Of a DNA stretch of 64,000 nt, positions 9,328 to 19,833 are shown one piece after another. The position numbers and the translations under genes were made by a program. Where the stretch lies: positions 2,508,001-2,572,000 of the forward strand of contig NZ_JABTEZ010000001.1 in assembly GCF_015711605.1 (NCBI RefSeq). Reading direction: 5' to 3'. The number at the start of each line of letters is the position of its first letter. The stretch's first letter is position 1. Origin of the DNA: Planomonospora sp. ID67723. Its GTDB lineage: Bacteria; Actinomycetota; Actinomycetes; Streptosporangiales; Streptosporangiaceae. Below the pieces are notes generated by a model that worked only from the letters and a program-made list of their open reading frames with translations, searched no databases and had not been told where the DNA came from.

Positions 9328-10476
9328 ATGAGCACGCTGTTCGACCGGATCGGCCTGCTGTACACCGGGGACCCCGGGCGGGAGGAGATCGAGCACGCCG
9401 CCCTGGTCGTCGAGGACGGCCGGGTGGTGTGGACCGGCCCGTCCGGGGACGACCCGGGCGCGGACGAGCGGGTGGACGTCGACGGCCGCTGTGTGATCCC
9501 CGGGTTCGTGGACAGCCACGCCCACCTGGTCTTCGCCGGTGACCGCACCGCGGAGTTCACCGCGCGCATGTCGGGGGAGCGCTACACCGCCGGGGGCATC
9601 CGCACCACGGTCGCGGCGACCCGCGCGGCCAGCGACGCCCTCCTCGCGGCGCGGACGGCGGCCCTGGTCGCCGAGATGCTCGCCCAGGGCACGACCACGG
9701 TCGAGATCAAGAGCGGGTACGGCCTCACGGTGGCAGACGAGCGGCGCTCCCTGGAGATCGCCCGGGGTTTCACCGAGGAGACGACCTATCTCGGCGCGCA
9801 CGTCGTCCCCCCGGACGCCCCCTCCGCCGACGACTACGTCCGCACGGTCACCGGGGAGATGCTCCGCTCCTGCGCGCCGTACGCCAGGTGGGTGGACGTC
9901 TTCTGCGAGCGCGGCGCGTTCGACGCCGACCAGACCAGGGAGATCCTGTCCGCCGGGATCAAGGCCGGCCTGCTGCCGCGGGTCCATGCCAACCAGCTCG
10001 GCCACGGGCCCGGAGTGCAGCTCGCCGCCGAACTGGGCGCCGCCTCCGCCGACCACTGCACCCACCTCACCGAGGCCGACGTCGAGGCGCTCTCCTCGGC
10101 CGGGGTGGTGGCGACCCTGCTGCCGGGTGCGGAGTTCTCCACCCGCTCGCCGTACCCGGACGCCCGCCGGCTGCTGGAGGCGGGGGTGACCGTCGCGCTG
10201 GCCACCGACTGCAACCCCGGCTCCTCGTTCACCTCGTCCATGCCGTTCTGCCTGGCGCTGGCCGTAAGGGAGATGGGCATGACACCGCTGGAGGCGATCA
10301 GGGCCGCCACCCGGGGCGGGGCCTGGGCGCTGCGCCGCACGGACGTCGGCACGCTCCGGCCGGGCTCCCGGGGCGACCTGGTCATCCTGGAGGCTCCGTC
10401 CTACGTCCACCTGGCCTACCGGCCCGGGGTACCCCTGGTGACGCAGGTGTGGAAGGAGGGCCGCCGCCTCGTCTGA
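9328..10476 (+). CDS. hutI: Imidazolonepropionase
   Basis: This 382-aa amidohydrolase opens the imidazolone ring to give N-formimino-L-glutamate, the substrate of HutF. The metal ligands are in [12 protein letters not shown] (near residues 61-72), VHANQLG and the late [18 protein letters not shown] is a family signature. It starts at ATG 9328, 66 bp after hutF. A 20-codon frame (9258-9320) whose ATG overlaps the hutF stop fills the gap and might couple translation, but it is not likely a real protein. The length is normal for the family. Confidence 0.96.
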   Translation: MSTLFDRIGLLYTGDPGREEIEHAALVVEDGRVVWTGPSGDDPGADERVDVDGRCVIPGFVDSHAHLVFAGDRTAEFTARMSGERYTAGGIRTTVAATRAASDALLAARTAALVAEMLAQGTTTVEIKSGYGLTVADERRSLEIARGFTEETTYLGAHVVPPDAPSADDYVRTVTGEMLRSCAPYARWVDVFCERGAFDADQTREILSAGIKAGLLPRVHANQLGHGPGVQLAAELGAASADHCTHLTEADVEALSSAGVVATLLPGAEFSTRSPYPDARRLLEAGVTVALATDCNPGSSFTSSMPFCLALAVREMGMTPLEAIRAATRGGAWALRRTDVGTLRPGSRGDLVILEAPSYVHLAYRPGVPLVTQVWKEGRRLV

Positions 10477-10569
10477 GGCGGATTCCGCCCGGTCGACTGA
10501 TTCCGCCGTCGCCGGAGGCATCCTCCTTGAGGAGGAAAACGAAACCGTTCTGCGGGCGTAGTTCTTTAG

Positions 10570-10595
10570 GGAATCTTTGCCCTGGCCCGGGCGTT
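10570..10595 (+). promoter_or_regulatory. SigR-type (ECF) promoter of the group 2 sigma gene
   Basis: GGAAT at 10570-10574 and GTT at 10593-10595 are separated by exactly 18 nt, which is the SigR/SigH consensus of actinobacteria (GGAAT-N18-GTT). The predicted start is about 75-80 nt before the ATG at 10681. In Streptomyces the hrdD sigma gene is a known SigR target, which fits this arrangement. Confidence 0.6.
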
Positions 10596-10680
10596 GATTG
10601 GGCAAGCGACGTGTCCGTGCGCGCGGGGCCTTGGGCGAGCGGGCGGGACGTCATAAGCAGGCGGAACGAGGTGCCATCGA

Positions 10681-11619
10681 ATGGCAAGGCCGACGGGGAA
10701 TCGCACGCAGGAGCAGCATGTCTCGGACCGGGACCTGCTCGGGACCTACCTGGCGGAGATCGGGCGGGTCCCCCTGCTGACCGCGGAGGAGGAGGTCGAG
10801 CTCGCGAAGCGGATCGAGGCCGGCCTCTTCGCGGAGCAGTTGCTGGACGGCGGGCTGACGGAGCCGCGGATCGCGGACGCCGCAGACGAGGAGCTTGAAC
10901 GACTCGCTATTTCCGGACAAAGGGCCAAGGACGAATTCATCCAGGCCAATCTACGTCTTGTGGTGGCGGTCGCGCGCAAATACTCCGGGCGGGGAATGCC
11001 GCTCATCGACCTGGTCCAGGAGGGGAACCTGGGACTGGTGCGCGCGGTGGAGAAATTCGACTACCGGCGCGGTTACAAGTTCTCCACCTATGCCACGTGG
11101 TGGATCCGCCAGTCCGTGGGGCGCGCGATCCACGAGCAGGCCCGGCCGGTCCGGCTGCCCACCCACGCCGGAGAGCAGATGACCCGGCTGATGCGGGTCC
11201 GCCGGGACATGCTGGCCGAGTTCGACGTCGAGCCGACCGACGCCGACCTGGCGGCGGTGCTGGAGCTGCCGATCGAGCGGGTCCGCGAGCTGCGCCGCTG
11301 GGCCTCCGACCCGGTCTCCCTCCAGCTCGGTGTGGGCGACGAGGACGAGACCGAGCTCGGTGACATGATCGCCGACGAGACGTGGGCCGACCCCGAGCAG
11401 CAGGCCATGGACATCCTGGAGCGCGAGCGCCTGGAGCAGTGGCTGACCGGCCTGGAGGGGCAGACCCGGGAGATGCTCCGCTGGCGCTACGGCCTGATGG
11501 ACGGCCGCGAGCACACGCTCACCGAGGTCGGGGAGCGCTACGGCATCGGCCGCGACCGCGCCCGCAGGATCGAGCGCGACGCCCTGGCCCGGCTGCGCAA
11601 GATGGCCACGGCCGCCTGA
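10681..11619 (+). CDS. Group 2 sigma-70 factor, HrdD-like
   Basis: This 312-aa sigma factor has region 1.2 (DLLGTYLAEIGRVPLLTAEEE), region 2 with the core-binding and -10 recognition helices (NLRLVVAVARKYSGRGMPLIDLVQ and the FSTYATWWIRQ segment), regions 3.0-3.1, and region 4 with the HTH (TLTEVGERYGIGRDRARRIE). It lacks the long acidic N terminus of the primary sigma factor, so it is group 2 (HrdA/HrdD class). The usual RRIERDAL end of region 4.2 is intact. The promoter upstream suggests induction by thiol-oxidative stress. It stands alone, with a terminator directly behind it. Confidence 0.92.
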   Translation: MARPTGNRTQEQHVSDRDLLGTYLAEIGRVPLLTAEEEVELAKRIEAGLFAEQLLDGGLTEPRIADAADEELERLAISGQRAKDEFIQANLRLVVAVARKYSGRGMPLIDLVQEGNLGLVRAVEKFDYRRGYKFSTYATWWIRQSVGRAIHEQARPVRLPTHAGEQMTRLMRVRRDMLAEFDVEPTDADLAAVLELPIERVRELRRWASDPVSLQLGVGDEDETELGDMIADETWADPEQQAMDILERERLEQWLTGLEGQTREMLRWRYGLMDGREHTLTEVGERYGIGRDRARRIERDALARLRKMATAA

Positions 11620-11627
11620 CCTTCCGG

Positions 11628-11661
11628 ACCCGGTACGGCCCCGAGGAGAGCCGTGCCGGGT
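11628..11661 (+). terminator. Terminator after the sigma gene
   Basis: A 12-bp stem between 11628-11639 (ACCCGGTACGGC) and 11650-11661 (GCCGTGCCGGGT) contains one T-G pair, closes a 10-nt loop and is followed by TCT. It starts 9 bp after the stop codon. Confidence 0.7.
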
Positions 11662-11748
11662 TCTCGCATGTCCGGGGCCGGTTTCCGGTCATCCTGAACC
11701 ATGGCTGTGAGGCATCCGAAACAAGGCTGAAACGCCACTCCGCCGAGA

Positions 11749-11786
11749 TTCACAGATGTGAAACACGCAAGGTCGTGGCCCGAAAC
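11749..11786 (+). promoter_or_regulatory. GlnR-type box upstream of amtB
   Basis: The pattern is TTCAC-N6-GAAAC-N6-GGTCG-N6-GAAAC, with pentamers at 11749, 11760, 11771 and 11782. The actinobacterial GlnR consensus is gTnAc-N6-GaAAc repeated with 6-nt spacing. Both b-sites are perfect, the first a-site is close and the second a-site is poor. It lies about 160 bp before amtB, the usual kind of position, and predicts nitrogen-limitation induction. Confidence 0.6.
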
Positions 11787-11949
11787 CACCGGGGAACACG
11801 CTGTGGCGTACGGGAGAGCGGCCCGGGCCGGGAACGGCCGGGCCCTCCCGGCAGGAACGTCAGTGCGCGGCCGGTCGAAGGAGCCCTGGAAGCGTCTACT
11901 GCGCCTTGTGCAACCGGCCACACGCCAATCGGAAGGAGGGTCGCGTCGA

Positions 11950-13592
<1,643 letters not shown>

Positions 13593-13595
13593 CCG

Positions 13596-15872
13596 GTGAG
13601 AGGCGACACCCGCTCGTACGCCGCGGCCCGCAAGGAGCGGGCCGCGGACGTCGACCGCTGGCTGACGGATCTGCTCCGGACCGCCTGCGGCACGCCGTAC
13701 GGGCGCGACGGGGGAACGCGAGGAACGGACGAGCGCGCGGCCCTGAGCGGGATCGCGCTCGTCGCCGTGGGCAGCCTGGGGCGTTCGGAGCTCGCCCCGG
13801 GCAGTGACCTGGACCTGGTCCTGCTCCACGACGGCCGCGAGGACGTCGCCCGGGTCGCCGACCGGGTCTGGTACCCGGTCTGGGACTCCGGTATCGGCCT
13901 GGACCACTCGGTGCGGACGGTGAGCGAGGCCGCCAAAGTCGCACGGGAGGACCTCAAGGCGGTGCTCGGGCTGATCCAGGCCCGGCACGTGGCGGGGGAC
14001 CCCGAACTGACGCGGGCCGCGCGCGAGATCGTGCTCGCCGAGTGGCGGGCCGACTCGCGCCGCCGCCTGGGCGAGCTGCGTGAGGCCGCGGACCGCCGTA
14101 CCGAGGCCGGCGGGGAACTGGCCTTCCTGCTCGAACCCGACCTGAGGGACGCCCGCGGCGGCCTGCGCGACGTGCAGGCGATGCAGGCCGTGGCCGCGGC
14201 CTGGGTCGCCTCGGCCCCCGGCCCCCGGGTCCGAGAGGCCTACGAACTCCTGCTCGACATCAGGCACGGCCTGCACCTGGTGACCGCCCGCGGCTCCGAC
14301 CGGCTGGTCCTGCAGGAGCAGGACGCGGTCGCCGGGGCCCTGGGCCTGCTCGACGCCGAGGCGCTCATGCGCAGGCTCGCCGAGGCGGGCCGGACGATCG
14401 CGCACGCCTTCGACACCACCTGGCGCACCGTGGACCGGCTGCTGTCCGGTCCCGCCCCGAGAGGCCGCCGCCCGCTCGCCGACGGCGTCGTCGAACACGG
14501 CGGCGAGGTCGTGCTCGCCCGCGGCGTCAATCCGCGCAAGGACCCCGTGCTCGTGCTCCGCGCGGCCGCCGCCGCCGCGGAGGCGGGTCTGCCGTTCGCC
14601 CCCGCCACCGTCAACGCCCTGGCCAGCCAGTCGCCGCCGCTCCCGGTTCCCTGGCCGGACGAGGCGCGGGACGCGCTGGTGGCGCTGCTCGGGGCCGGGC
14701 GCGCGGCGGTGCCGGTCTGGGAGGAACTGGACCAGGCGGGCGTGCTGGTGCGGCTGCTGCCCGACTGGGAGCGGGTACGGCACCGCCCGCAGCGCAACCC
14801 GGTGCACCGCTACACCGTCGACCGCCACCTGATCGAGACCGCGGCCGGGGCCGCCGCGTTCACGCGCGAGGTCTCCCGTCCCGACCTGCTGCTCATCTGC
14901 GCGCTCCTGCACGACATCGGCAAGGGCTACCCCGGTGACCACTCCGCCACCGGAGCGGTGGTCGCCCGGGACATCGGCGCCCGGATGGGCCTGCCCCCGG
15001 CGGACGTGGAGACCGTGGAGACCGTGGTCCGCCACCACCTGCTGCTGCCCGAGACCGCCACCCGCCGCGACCTCGACGACCCGGTGACGATCTCCCGGGT
15101 GGCCGAGGCGGTCGGCTCGCGGGAGGTACTCGAACTGCTCGCCGCCCTGGCCGTGGCCGACGGCAACGCCACCGGCCCGGCCGCCTGGAACGCCTGGAAG
15201 GCCTCGCTGGTCGCCGACCTGGTGCGCCGGACGCGTTCGGTGCTGTCGGGCACCCCGCTTCCGCCCGCGCCCTCGCTCTCCGCCGAGCAGGCGTCCCTGG
15301 CCCGGCACGGCGGCGGCGCCATCCGGGTCAACGGGGGAGCGGTCACCGTGGTCGCGCCGGACCGGGCCGGGCTGCTCTGGCACGCGGCCGGGGTCCTCGC
15401 CGCCCACCGCATGGTGGTGCGGTCCGCCTCCGCGGCCTCCGCGGGGTCCACCGCCGTGATCGAGTTCTCCGTCGTCCCGGAGTACGGCACGCCGCCCGAT
15501 CCGGCGACGCTGGAGGCCGACCTGCGTCTGGTCCTGGCCGGCAGGCTCGACATCGAGCAGCGCCTGGCCCGCAGGGCCCGTTCCCTGCGGCCCGCGCGGG
15601 TGCCGGTCGCGCCGCCCCGGGTGACCTTGGTCGACGACGCGTCCACCACGGCCACTGTGGTGGAAGTACGCGTTCACGACCGACCGGGGCTATTGTGGCG
15701 AATTGGCAGAGCATTTGGCGAATGTGGTCTTGACGTACGCGCCGCGCGCGTCGAGACTCTCGGCGCAGAGGCGGTGGACGTCTTCTACGTGGTCGACAGG
15801 GCGGGGCGTCCGCTTACGGACGAGGCCCAGCGTGCACAGGTGCGTGATCAAGTACTGACAGCGTTGCGATAA
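13596..15872 (+). CDS. glnD: PII uridylyl/adenylyltransferase (GlnD)
   Basis: This 758-aa bifunctional enzyme modifies and demodifies PII according to glutamine level. The nucleotidyltransferase motif VGSLGRSELAPGSDLDLV lies near residues 55-72. A central helical region follows, then an HD hydrolase domain with HRYTVDRHLIETA and LLHDIGKG near 400-445, and two C-terminal ACT domains (about 590-660 and 690-758). Streptomyces GlnD adenylylates rather than uridylylates GlnK, so that is the likely chemistry here. GTG 13596 is 3 bp after glnK. Confidence 0.95.
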   Translation: MRGDTRSYAAARKERAADVDRWLTDLLRTACGTPYGRDGGTRGTDERAALSGIALVAVGSLGRSELAPGSDLDLVLLHDGREDVARVADRVWYPVWDSGIGLDHSVRTVSEAAKVAREDLKAVLGLIQARHVAGDPELTRAAREIVLAEWRADSRRRLGELREAADRRTEAGGELAFLLEPDLRDARGGLRDVQAMQAVAAAWVASAPGPRVREAYELLLDIRHGLHLVTARGSDRLVLQEQDAVAGALGLLDAEALMRRLAEAGRTIAHAFDTTWRTVDRLLSGPAPRGRRPLADGVVEHGGEVVLARGVNPRKDPVLVLRAAAAAAEAGLPFAPATVNALASQSPPLPVPWPDEARDALVALLGAGRAAVPVWEELDQAGVLVRLLPDWERVRHRPQRNPVHRYTVDRHLIETAAGAAAFTREVSRPDLLLICALLHDIGKGYPGDHSATGAVVARDIGARMGLPPADVETVETVVRHHLLLPETATRRDLDDPVTISRVAEAVGSREVLELLAALAVADGNATGPAAWNAWKASLVADLVRRTRSVLSGTPLPPAPSLSAEQASLARHGGGAIRVNGGAVTVVAPDRAGLLWHAAGVLAAHRMVVRSASAASAGSTAVIEFSVVPEYGTPPDPATLEADLRLVLAGRLDIEQRLARRARSLRPARVPVAPPRVTLVDDASTTATVVEVRVHDRPGLLWRIGRAFGECGLDVRAARVETLGAEAVDVFYVVDRAGRPLTDEAQRAQVRDQVLTALR

Positions 15873-15908
15873 CCATCGGAAATCAGTCTCTAGTCACCTC
15901 TGTAACGA

Positions 15909-15943
15909 TTAAGTCCGTTTTGTCGGTTTTGTCGGTTCTGTCC
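15909..15943 (+). promoter_or_regulatory. Motif upstream of cvnA of conservon 1: TTAAGTCC plus three 9-bp repeats
   Basis: TTAAGTCC (15909-15916) is followed by GTTTTGTCG (15917-15925), an identical copy (15926-15934) and a degenerate copy GTTCTGTCC (15935-15943). A closely related block, TTAAGTCC then CTTTTGTAGG, stands before cvnA of conservon 3 at 43409. It ends about 60 bp before the start codon, so a regulator site or promoter element is likely. Confidence 0.45.
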
Positions 15944-16003
15944 CGTGAGTGTGTGGTCTGATGATGACCACTTATGTCGTGATGGTGAAGGGTAGCGAGA
16001 GCG

Positions 16004-18982
16004 GTGACGACGGGACCTACCGATAGCGAGCACGCATCGGTGCGCGACCGCGGCAAGCGGCCTGCCGCCCGATTCGGTTTGCGCAACTGGCGTGTGCGGT
16101 CGCGCCTTACAGCACTGATCCTGGTGCCGACCGCGGTGGGCGTCGTGCTCGCCGGAACGCGTGTGGTGGCCTCCATCGACAGCGTCGCGGTGTACCAGCG
16201 CACGGCGTCCGCGGCGGAGTACTCCGGGCACCTGCGCGATCTCGCGCAGGCCATGGGACTGGAACGGGACAGGAGCACCTGGGCGGCTTTCCAGAGCACG
16301 AACAAGAGCCTGGAGACCAGCGCGAACGCCCAGCGCAAGACGGTCGACGAGCTCGTGAAGCAGGTCCGGCTGGACCTGCAGGCGATCGACGACTCCTACG
16401 GTCCGCGAGCGGTCAAGGCCGCCAGGGACGCCGGATACCAGCTCGACAGCCTGAACAAGAAGCGCCAGCTGCCCGGTACGGCCCGTGCCGAGAGCTACGA
16501 CGACCTGGTCAACCCGCTGCTGCAGCTCCACGAGGAGCTCACGCTGGTCAGCGACGACTCGGAGATCATCGGAAACACCCGCGGTCTCAGCGCGCTGGCC
16601 TACGCCAAGGAGGAGATCTCCAAGCAGCGGACCCGCCTGCTGGCCGGGTACTACGCGCCCACGCTGGTCAACGAGCAGGGGATCGAGGAGTTCATCGCCT
16701 CCCGGTCCCGGCTGCAGGAGCGTCTGACCGAGTTCGCCATCGAGGCGGGCGCCAGCAACGGTCAGCGGCTCAGCACCGCCCTCGTCGACGAGCGGGTGCA
16801 CCGCTCCGAGCTGACCAAGTCCAAGGCGATCGCGCTCGCCAGGGACACGCACTCCAGCGGCCGCCTGCTGACCGACTTCAACGAGGTCAAGCAGTGGTTC
16901 AACGACAACACCGTGGTCCTCGAGCGGATCAAGAAGGTCGAGACCGAGGTCGCGACCGACGTGGTCACCCGGGCCCGTGAGCTGGAGGACACCGAGCAGC
17001 GCAACGCGATCATCGCGGCGGGCCTGATCCTGGCCCTGCTGCTGCTGGTCCTCGGCCTCACCGTCATCATCGCCCGCTCGATGGTCCTGCCGCTGCGCCG
17101 CCTGCGCGTCGAGGCGCTGGACGTCGCGGGGTTCAAGCTTCCCGAGGTGGTGCGCCAGCTCCGGGTCTCCGGGGACACCCGGACGCCCGAGGTCGCGCCC
17201 ATCTCGGTGGACAGCCGGGACGAGATCGGGGAGGTCGCCAAGGCCTTCGACGAGGTCCACCGGCAGGCCGTACGGCTCGCGGCCGAGGAGTCCGAGCTCC
17301 GCTCCAACATCAGCGCGATGTTCGTCAACCTCTCCCGGCGTACCCAGACCCTGGTGGAGCGGCAGATCTCGCTCATCGACGGTCTGGAGAAGGGCGAGCA
17401 GGACGGCGGGCGCCTGGCCGACCTGTTCAAGCTCGACCACCTGGCCACCCGCATGCGCCGAAACTCCGAGAACCTCCTGGTCCTCGCAGGGCACGAGCCG
17501 ACCCGCAGGCGCAGCCAGCCGGCCAAGCTCGTCGACGTCGTGCGCGCCTCGCTGTCGGAGGTCGAAGACTACGAGCGGGTCCAGGTCAAGGTGCACCGCG
17601 CGATCTCGGTCGCCGGAAGCGCCGCCAACGACATCGTCCACCTGGTGGCGGAGCTGGTGGAGAACGCCATCCAGTTCTCCCCCCGGGCCAGTCAGGTCGT
17701 CGTCTCCAGCAGCATGATCGAGGGCGGCGGCGCGCTGCTCGCGGTCAGCGACGCGGGCATCGGCATGACGGGCGAGGAACTGCTCGAGACCAACCGGCGC
17801 CTGGCCGACCCGCCCGTCGTGGACGTGTCCGTGTCGCGGCGGATGGGGCTGTTCGTGGTCGGCCGCCTGGCTCTGCGCCACGGCATCCGGGTCCAGCTCC
17901 GTCCGCAGGAGGCCGGCGGCCTCATCGCCATGGTCCTCTTCCCGCCGGAGCTCATCGTCGCGGCCGCCCAGCAGGTCCCGAACCCGTCGTGGGGGGTCGA
18001 GCCGCCCGCCTCGCAGAACTCCTTCGGCCAGGGTTCCTTCGCCGACGCCTCTCTCGGACAGAGTGGTTCCTTCGGCCAGGGTTCCTTCGCCGATGCGTCC
18101 TTCGGCCAGAGCTCCTTCAGCCAGAGTTCCTTCAGCCAGAGCTCGGTGCCGCCGGCGCCCTCCTTCGGCTCGATCCCCGCCGGCCACCCGATCCCGGACC
18201 AGCGGCAGCCGCTCCCCGCGGCGCCGCTCGGCGCGCCCGCCCCGCTCGGCGAGGCGCCGGCTCTTCCCAAGCGCCAGGCCGGGGGACTGGGGGGACTGAA
18301 CGGCGCCGGCGGCATGGGCGCCTCCGTGGACGGCCCCGGCAGCTCCTTCTCAGCCTGGGGAGAGGCATCCCACGACGACCCCGCCACCGCCTCGATGCCC
18401 GCGGTCGGCGTCTCCCCGCTCGAACCCGAGCAGGAGGAGTTCCTGCCGATCTTCGCCTCCGTCGAGTCGGCCTGGTTCCGCCGGGCGGAGAGCGTCGAGG
18501 AGCTGGAGGACCTCGTCGAGGACTCCGGCTGGGAGGACGAGCCGGCCGCCGCCGAGCCGGTCGCCGAGGCGGCCGAGGCTCAGGCCGAGGAGCCCGCCCC
18601 CGTGGCGGGCGTCTCGGCCCCCGCGCCGGTCGAGGAGGCGCGCCCGGCTCCGCTCAGGGAGCCGGTGCCGGCCAGGGCGAAGACGCAGGTCCGCGAGCCG
18701 GAGAACTGGCGGACCCCGGCCGACGCCGGCTGGCAGGCCGCTCAGGCGGCCAGCGACCCCAGCCTCGGCGGCATCACCGCCGCAGGCCTGCCCAAGCGAA
18801 CCCCCAAGGCCAACCTGGTGCCCGGCGCCGCTTCCAGCGCGCCGGTGACGCCGATGCCGCCCATCTCCCCGGAGCGGGTGCGTAACCGGTTGTCGAGCTT
18901 CCAGCAGGGCGTGCGGCGGGGCCGCGCGGAACTATATGAGGACACCGCCAGGAACATGGCGGAAAAGGAGGAGGGCCAGTGA
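16004..18982 (+). CDS. cvnA: Conservon 1 sensor histidine kinase-like protein CvnA
   Basis: This 992-aa membrane sensor has a short cytoplasmic N terminus ending in LRNWRVRSRL and TM1 near residues 33-55. An extracytoplasmic domain of about 280 residues, of the nitrate/nitrite-sensing (NIT) type, runs to TM2 near 336-360. A HAMP-like linker and a GHKL ATPase domain follow: N-box ELVENAIQFSP near 549, DAGIGM near 582, GLFVVGRL near 615. The LDHLATRMRRNSENLLVLAG segment near 476 takes the place of an H-box. A long Ser/Pro/Ala tail contains SFGQGSF-type repeats (672-712), the conserved EEFLPIFASVES block and the RNRLSSFQQG end. GTG 16004 is weakly supported. Its stop overlaps cvnB (GTGA). It lies directly after the ammonium-sensing operon. 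Confidence 0.92.
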   Translation: MTTGPTDSEHASVRDRGKRPAARFGLRNWRVRSRLTALILVPTAVGVVLAGTRVVASIDSVAVYQRTASAAEYSGHLRDLAQAMGLERDRSTWAAFQSTNKSLETSANAQRKTVDELVKQVRLDLQAIDDSYGPRAVKAARDAGYQLDSLNKKRQLPGTARAESYDDLVNPLLQLHEELTLVSDDSEIIGNTRGLSALAYAKEEISKQRTRLLAGYYAPTLVNEQGIEEFIASRSRLQERLTEFAIEAGASNGQRLSTALVDERVHRSELTKSKAIALARDTHSSGRLLTDFNEVKQWFNDNTVVLERIKKVETEVATDVVTRARELEDTEQRNAIIAAGLILALLLLVLGLTVIIARSMVLPLRRLRVEALDVAGFKLPEVVRQLRVSGDTRTPEVAPISVDSRDEIGEVAKAFDEVHRQAVRLAAEESELRSNISAMFVNLSRRTQTLVERQISLIDGLEKGEQDGGRLADLFKLDHLATRMRRNSENLLVLAGHEPTRRRSQPAKLVDVVRASLSEVEDYERVQVKVHRAISVAGSAANDIVHLVAELVENAIQFSPRASQVVVSSSMIEGGGALLAVSDAGIGMTGEELLETNRRLADPPVVDVSVSRRMGLFVVGRLALRHGIRVQLRPQEAGGLIAMVLFPPELIVAAAQQVPNPSWGVEPPASQNSFGQGSFADASLGQSGSFGQGSFADASFGQSSFSQSSFSQSSVPPAPSFGSIPAGHPIPDQRQPLPAAPLGAPAPLGEAPALPKRQAGGLGGLNGAGGMGASVDGPGSSFSAWGEASHDDPATASMPAVGVSPLEPEQEEFLPIFASVESAWFRRAESVEELEDLVEDSGWEDEPAAAEPVAEAAEAQAEEPAPVAGVSAPAPVEEARPAPLREPVPARAKTQVREPENWRTPADAGWQAAQAASDPSLGGITAAGLPKRTPKANLVPGAASSAPVTPMPPISPERVRNRLSSFQQGVRRGRAELYEDTARNMAEKEEGQ

Positions 18983-19401
18983 CTACTCTGAGCCATGAGG
19001 CCCGCAGGTTCGACTGGCTGATCACCGAGTTCGTCCGCGGCACGCCCGGTGTCGCGCACGCGGTGGTCGTGTCGGCCGACGGGCTGCGGATCGCCAGCTC
19101 CGAGGGGTTCCCCGACGACCGCGCCGACCAGCTCGCCGCCGTCGCGGCGGGGCTGCTCAGCCTGACCGTCGGCGCGTCCCGCGTGTTCGAGGGCGGTGCC
19201 GTCACCCAGACGGTGGTCGAGATGGAGCGCGGCCTGCTGCTGGTCATGGCGATCAGCGACGGCTCCGTGCTCGCCGTACTGGCCTCTCCCGAGTGCGACA
19301 TGGGCCTGGTGGCCTACCAGATGACCCTGCTCGTGGACCGGGCGGGCCAGGTGCTCACCCCGGCGCTCCGGGCCGAGCTGCAGTCCTCCCGGGGGCGATG
19401 A
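18979..19401 (+). CDS. cvnB: Conservon 1 roadblock/LC7 protein CvnB
   Basis: This 140-aa cytoplasmic roadblock/LC7-fold protein starts FDWLITEFVRGTPGVAHAVVVSADGL, the family hallmark, and ends with CDMGLVAYQMTLLVDRAGQVLTPALR. The family includes MglB-like regulators of small GTPases, so it probably acts on the CvnD GTPase from this conservon. GTG 18979 overlaps the cvnA stop by 4 bp, a sign of translational coupling. Confidence 0.93.
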   Translation: MTTLSHEARRFDWLITEFVRGTPGVAHAVVVSADGLRIASSEGFPDDRADQLAAVAAGLLSLTVGASRVFEGGAVTQTVVEMERGLLLVMAISDGSVLAVLASPECDMGLVAYQMTLLVDRAGQVLTPALRAELQSSRGR

Positions 19402-19470
19402 TGAGCAGGATCGCGACCGCGCCCGCCACCCGGGCGGGAGCGCGCTCGGCGGCTGGACGAGGAGAGGGCC

Positions 19471-19833
19471 TTGCTGGGCGTTGACGGAACCGGGGACGAG
19501 GAGCCCCTGTTCCGTCCGTACGCGGTCACCGGCGGTCGCGCCGAGCCGCGCTATCACATGGCGATGGAGACACTGGTCTCCTCCTCGGCCATCATGGACG
19601 AGGAGTTGGCGCTGCTCACCCCCGAGCAGGATGCCATCATCAGGCTCTGCCGCTCGTTCCGGTCGGTCGCCGAGATCTCGGCGCTGCTGAGGGTCCCGCT
19701 CGGCGTGGCCCGTGTGCTGGTGGCGGACATGGCGGACGAAGGACTCGTCCGCCTCCACCAGCCGCGCCTCGACCAGGGACAACCGGATCTCAACATGCTC
19801 GAAAGGGTGCTCAGTGGACTTCGCAGGCTCTAA
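19471..19833 (+). CDS. cvnC: Conservon 1 DUF742 protein CvnC
   Basis: This 120-aa DUF742 protein has a winged-helix-like core (RSVAEISALLRVPLGVARVLVADMADEGLVRLH) preceded by the invariant FRPYAVTGGRAEP motif. The best start is TTG 19471 behind GAGGAGAGG at 19459-19467; no ATG or GTG fits before the conserved motif. The last 20 bp overlap cvnD. The C terminus ERVLSGLRRL is shared by all four copies in the window. The family role is thought to be a partner of the CvnA-CvnB-CvnD membrane complex. Confidence 0.88.
   Translation: MLGVDGTGDEEPLFRPYAVTGGRAEPRYHMAMETLVSSSAIMDEELALLTPEQDAIIRLCRSFRSVAEISALLRVPLGVARVLVADMADEGLVRLHQPRLDQGQPDLNMLERVLSGLRRL

Larger units (their letters stand above)
11620..11949. 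other. Intergenic region between sigma gene and amtB
   Basis: The 330-bp gap holds the sigma-gene terminator (11628-11661), two spaced GAAAC pentamers (11718-11722, 11729-11733), a GlnR-type box (11749-11786) and the amtB ribosome binding site (GGAGGG near 11935). No gene is visible. Confidence 0.6.

Noticed and set aside
18016-18149. Serine/glutamine-coding repeats in cvnA of conservon 1 as a CRISPR or mobile repeat
   Set aside because: Repeats are short, imperfect, in frame and encode SFGQGSF-type units; there are no spacers.
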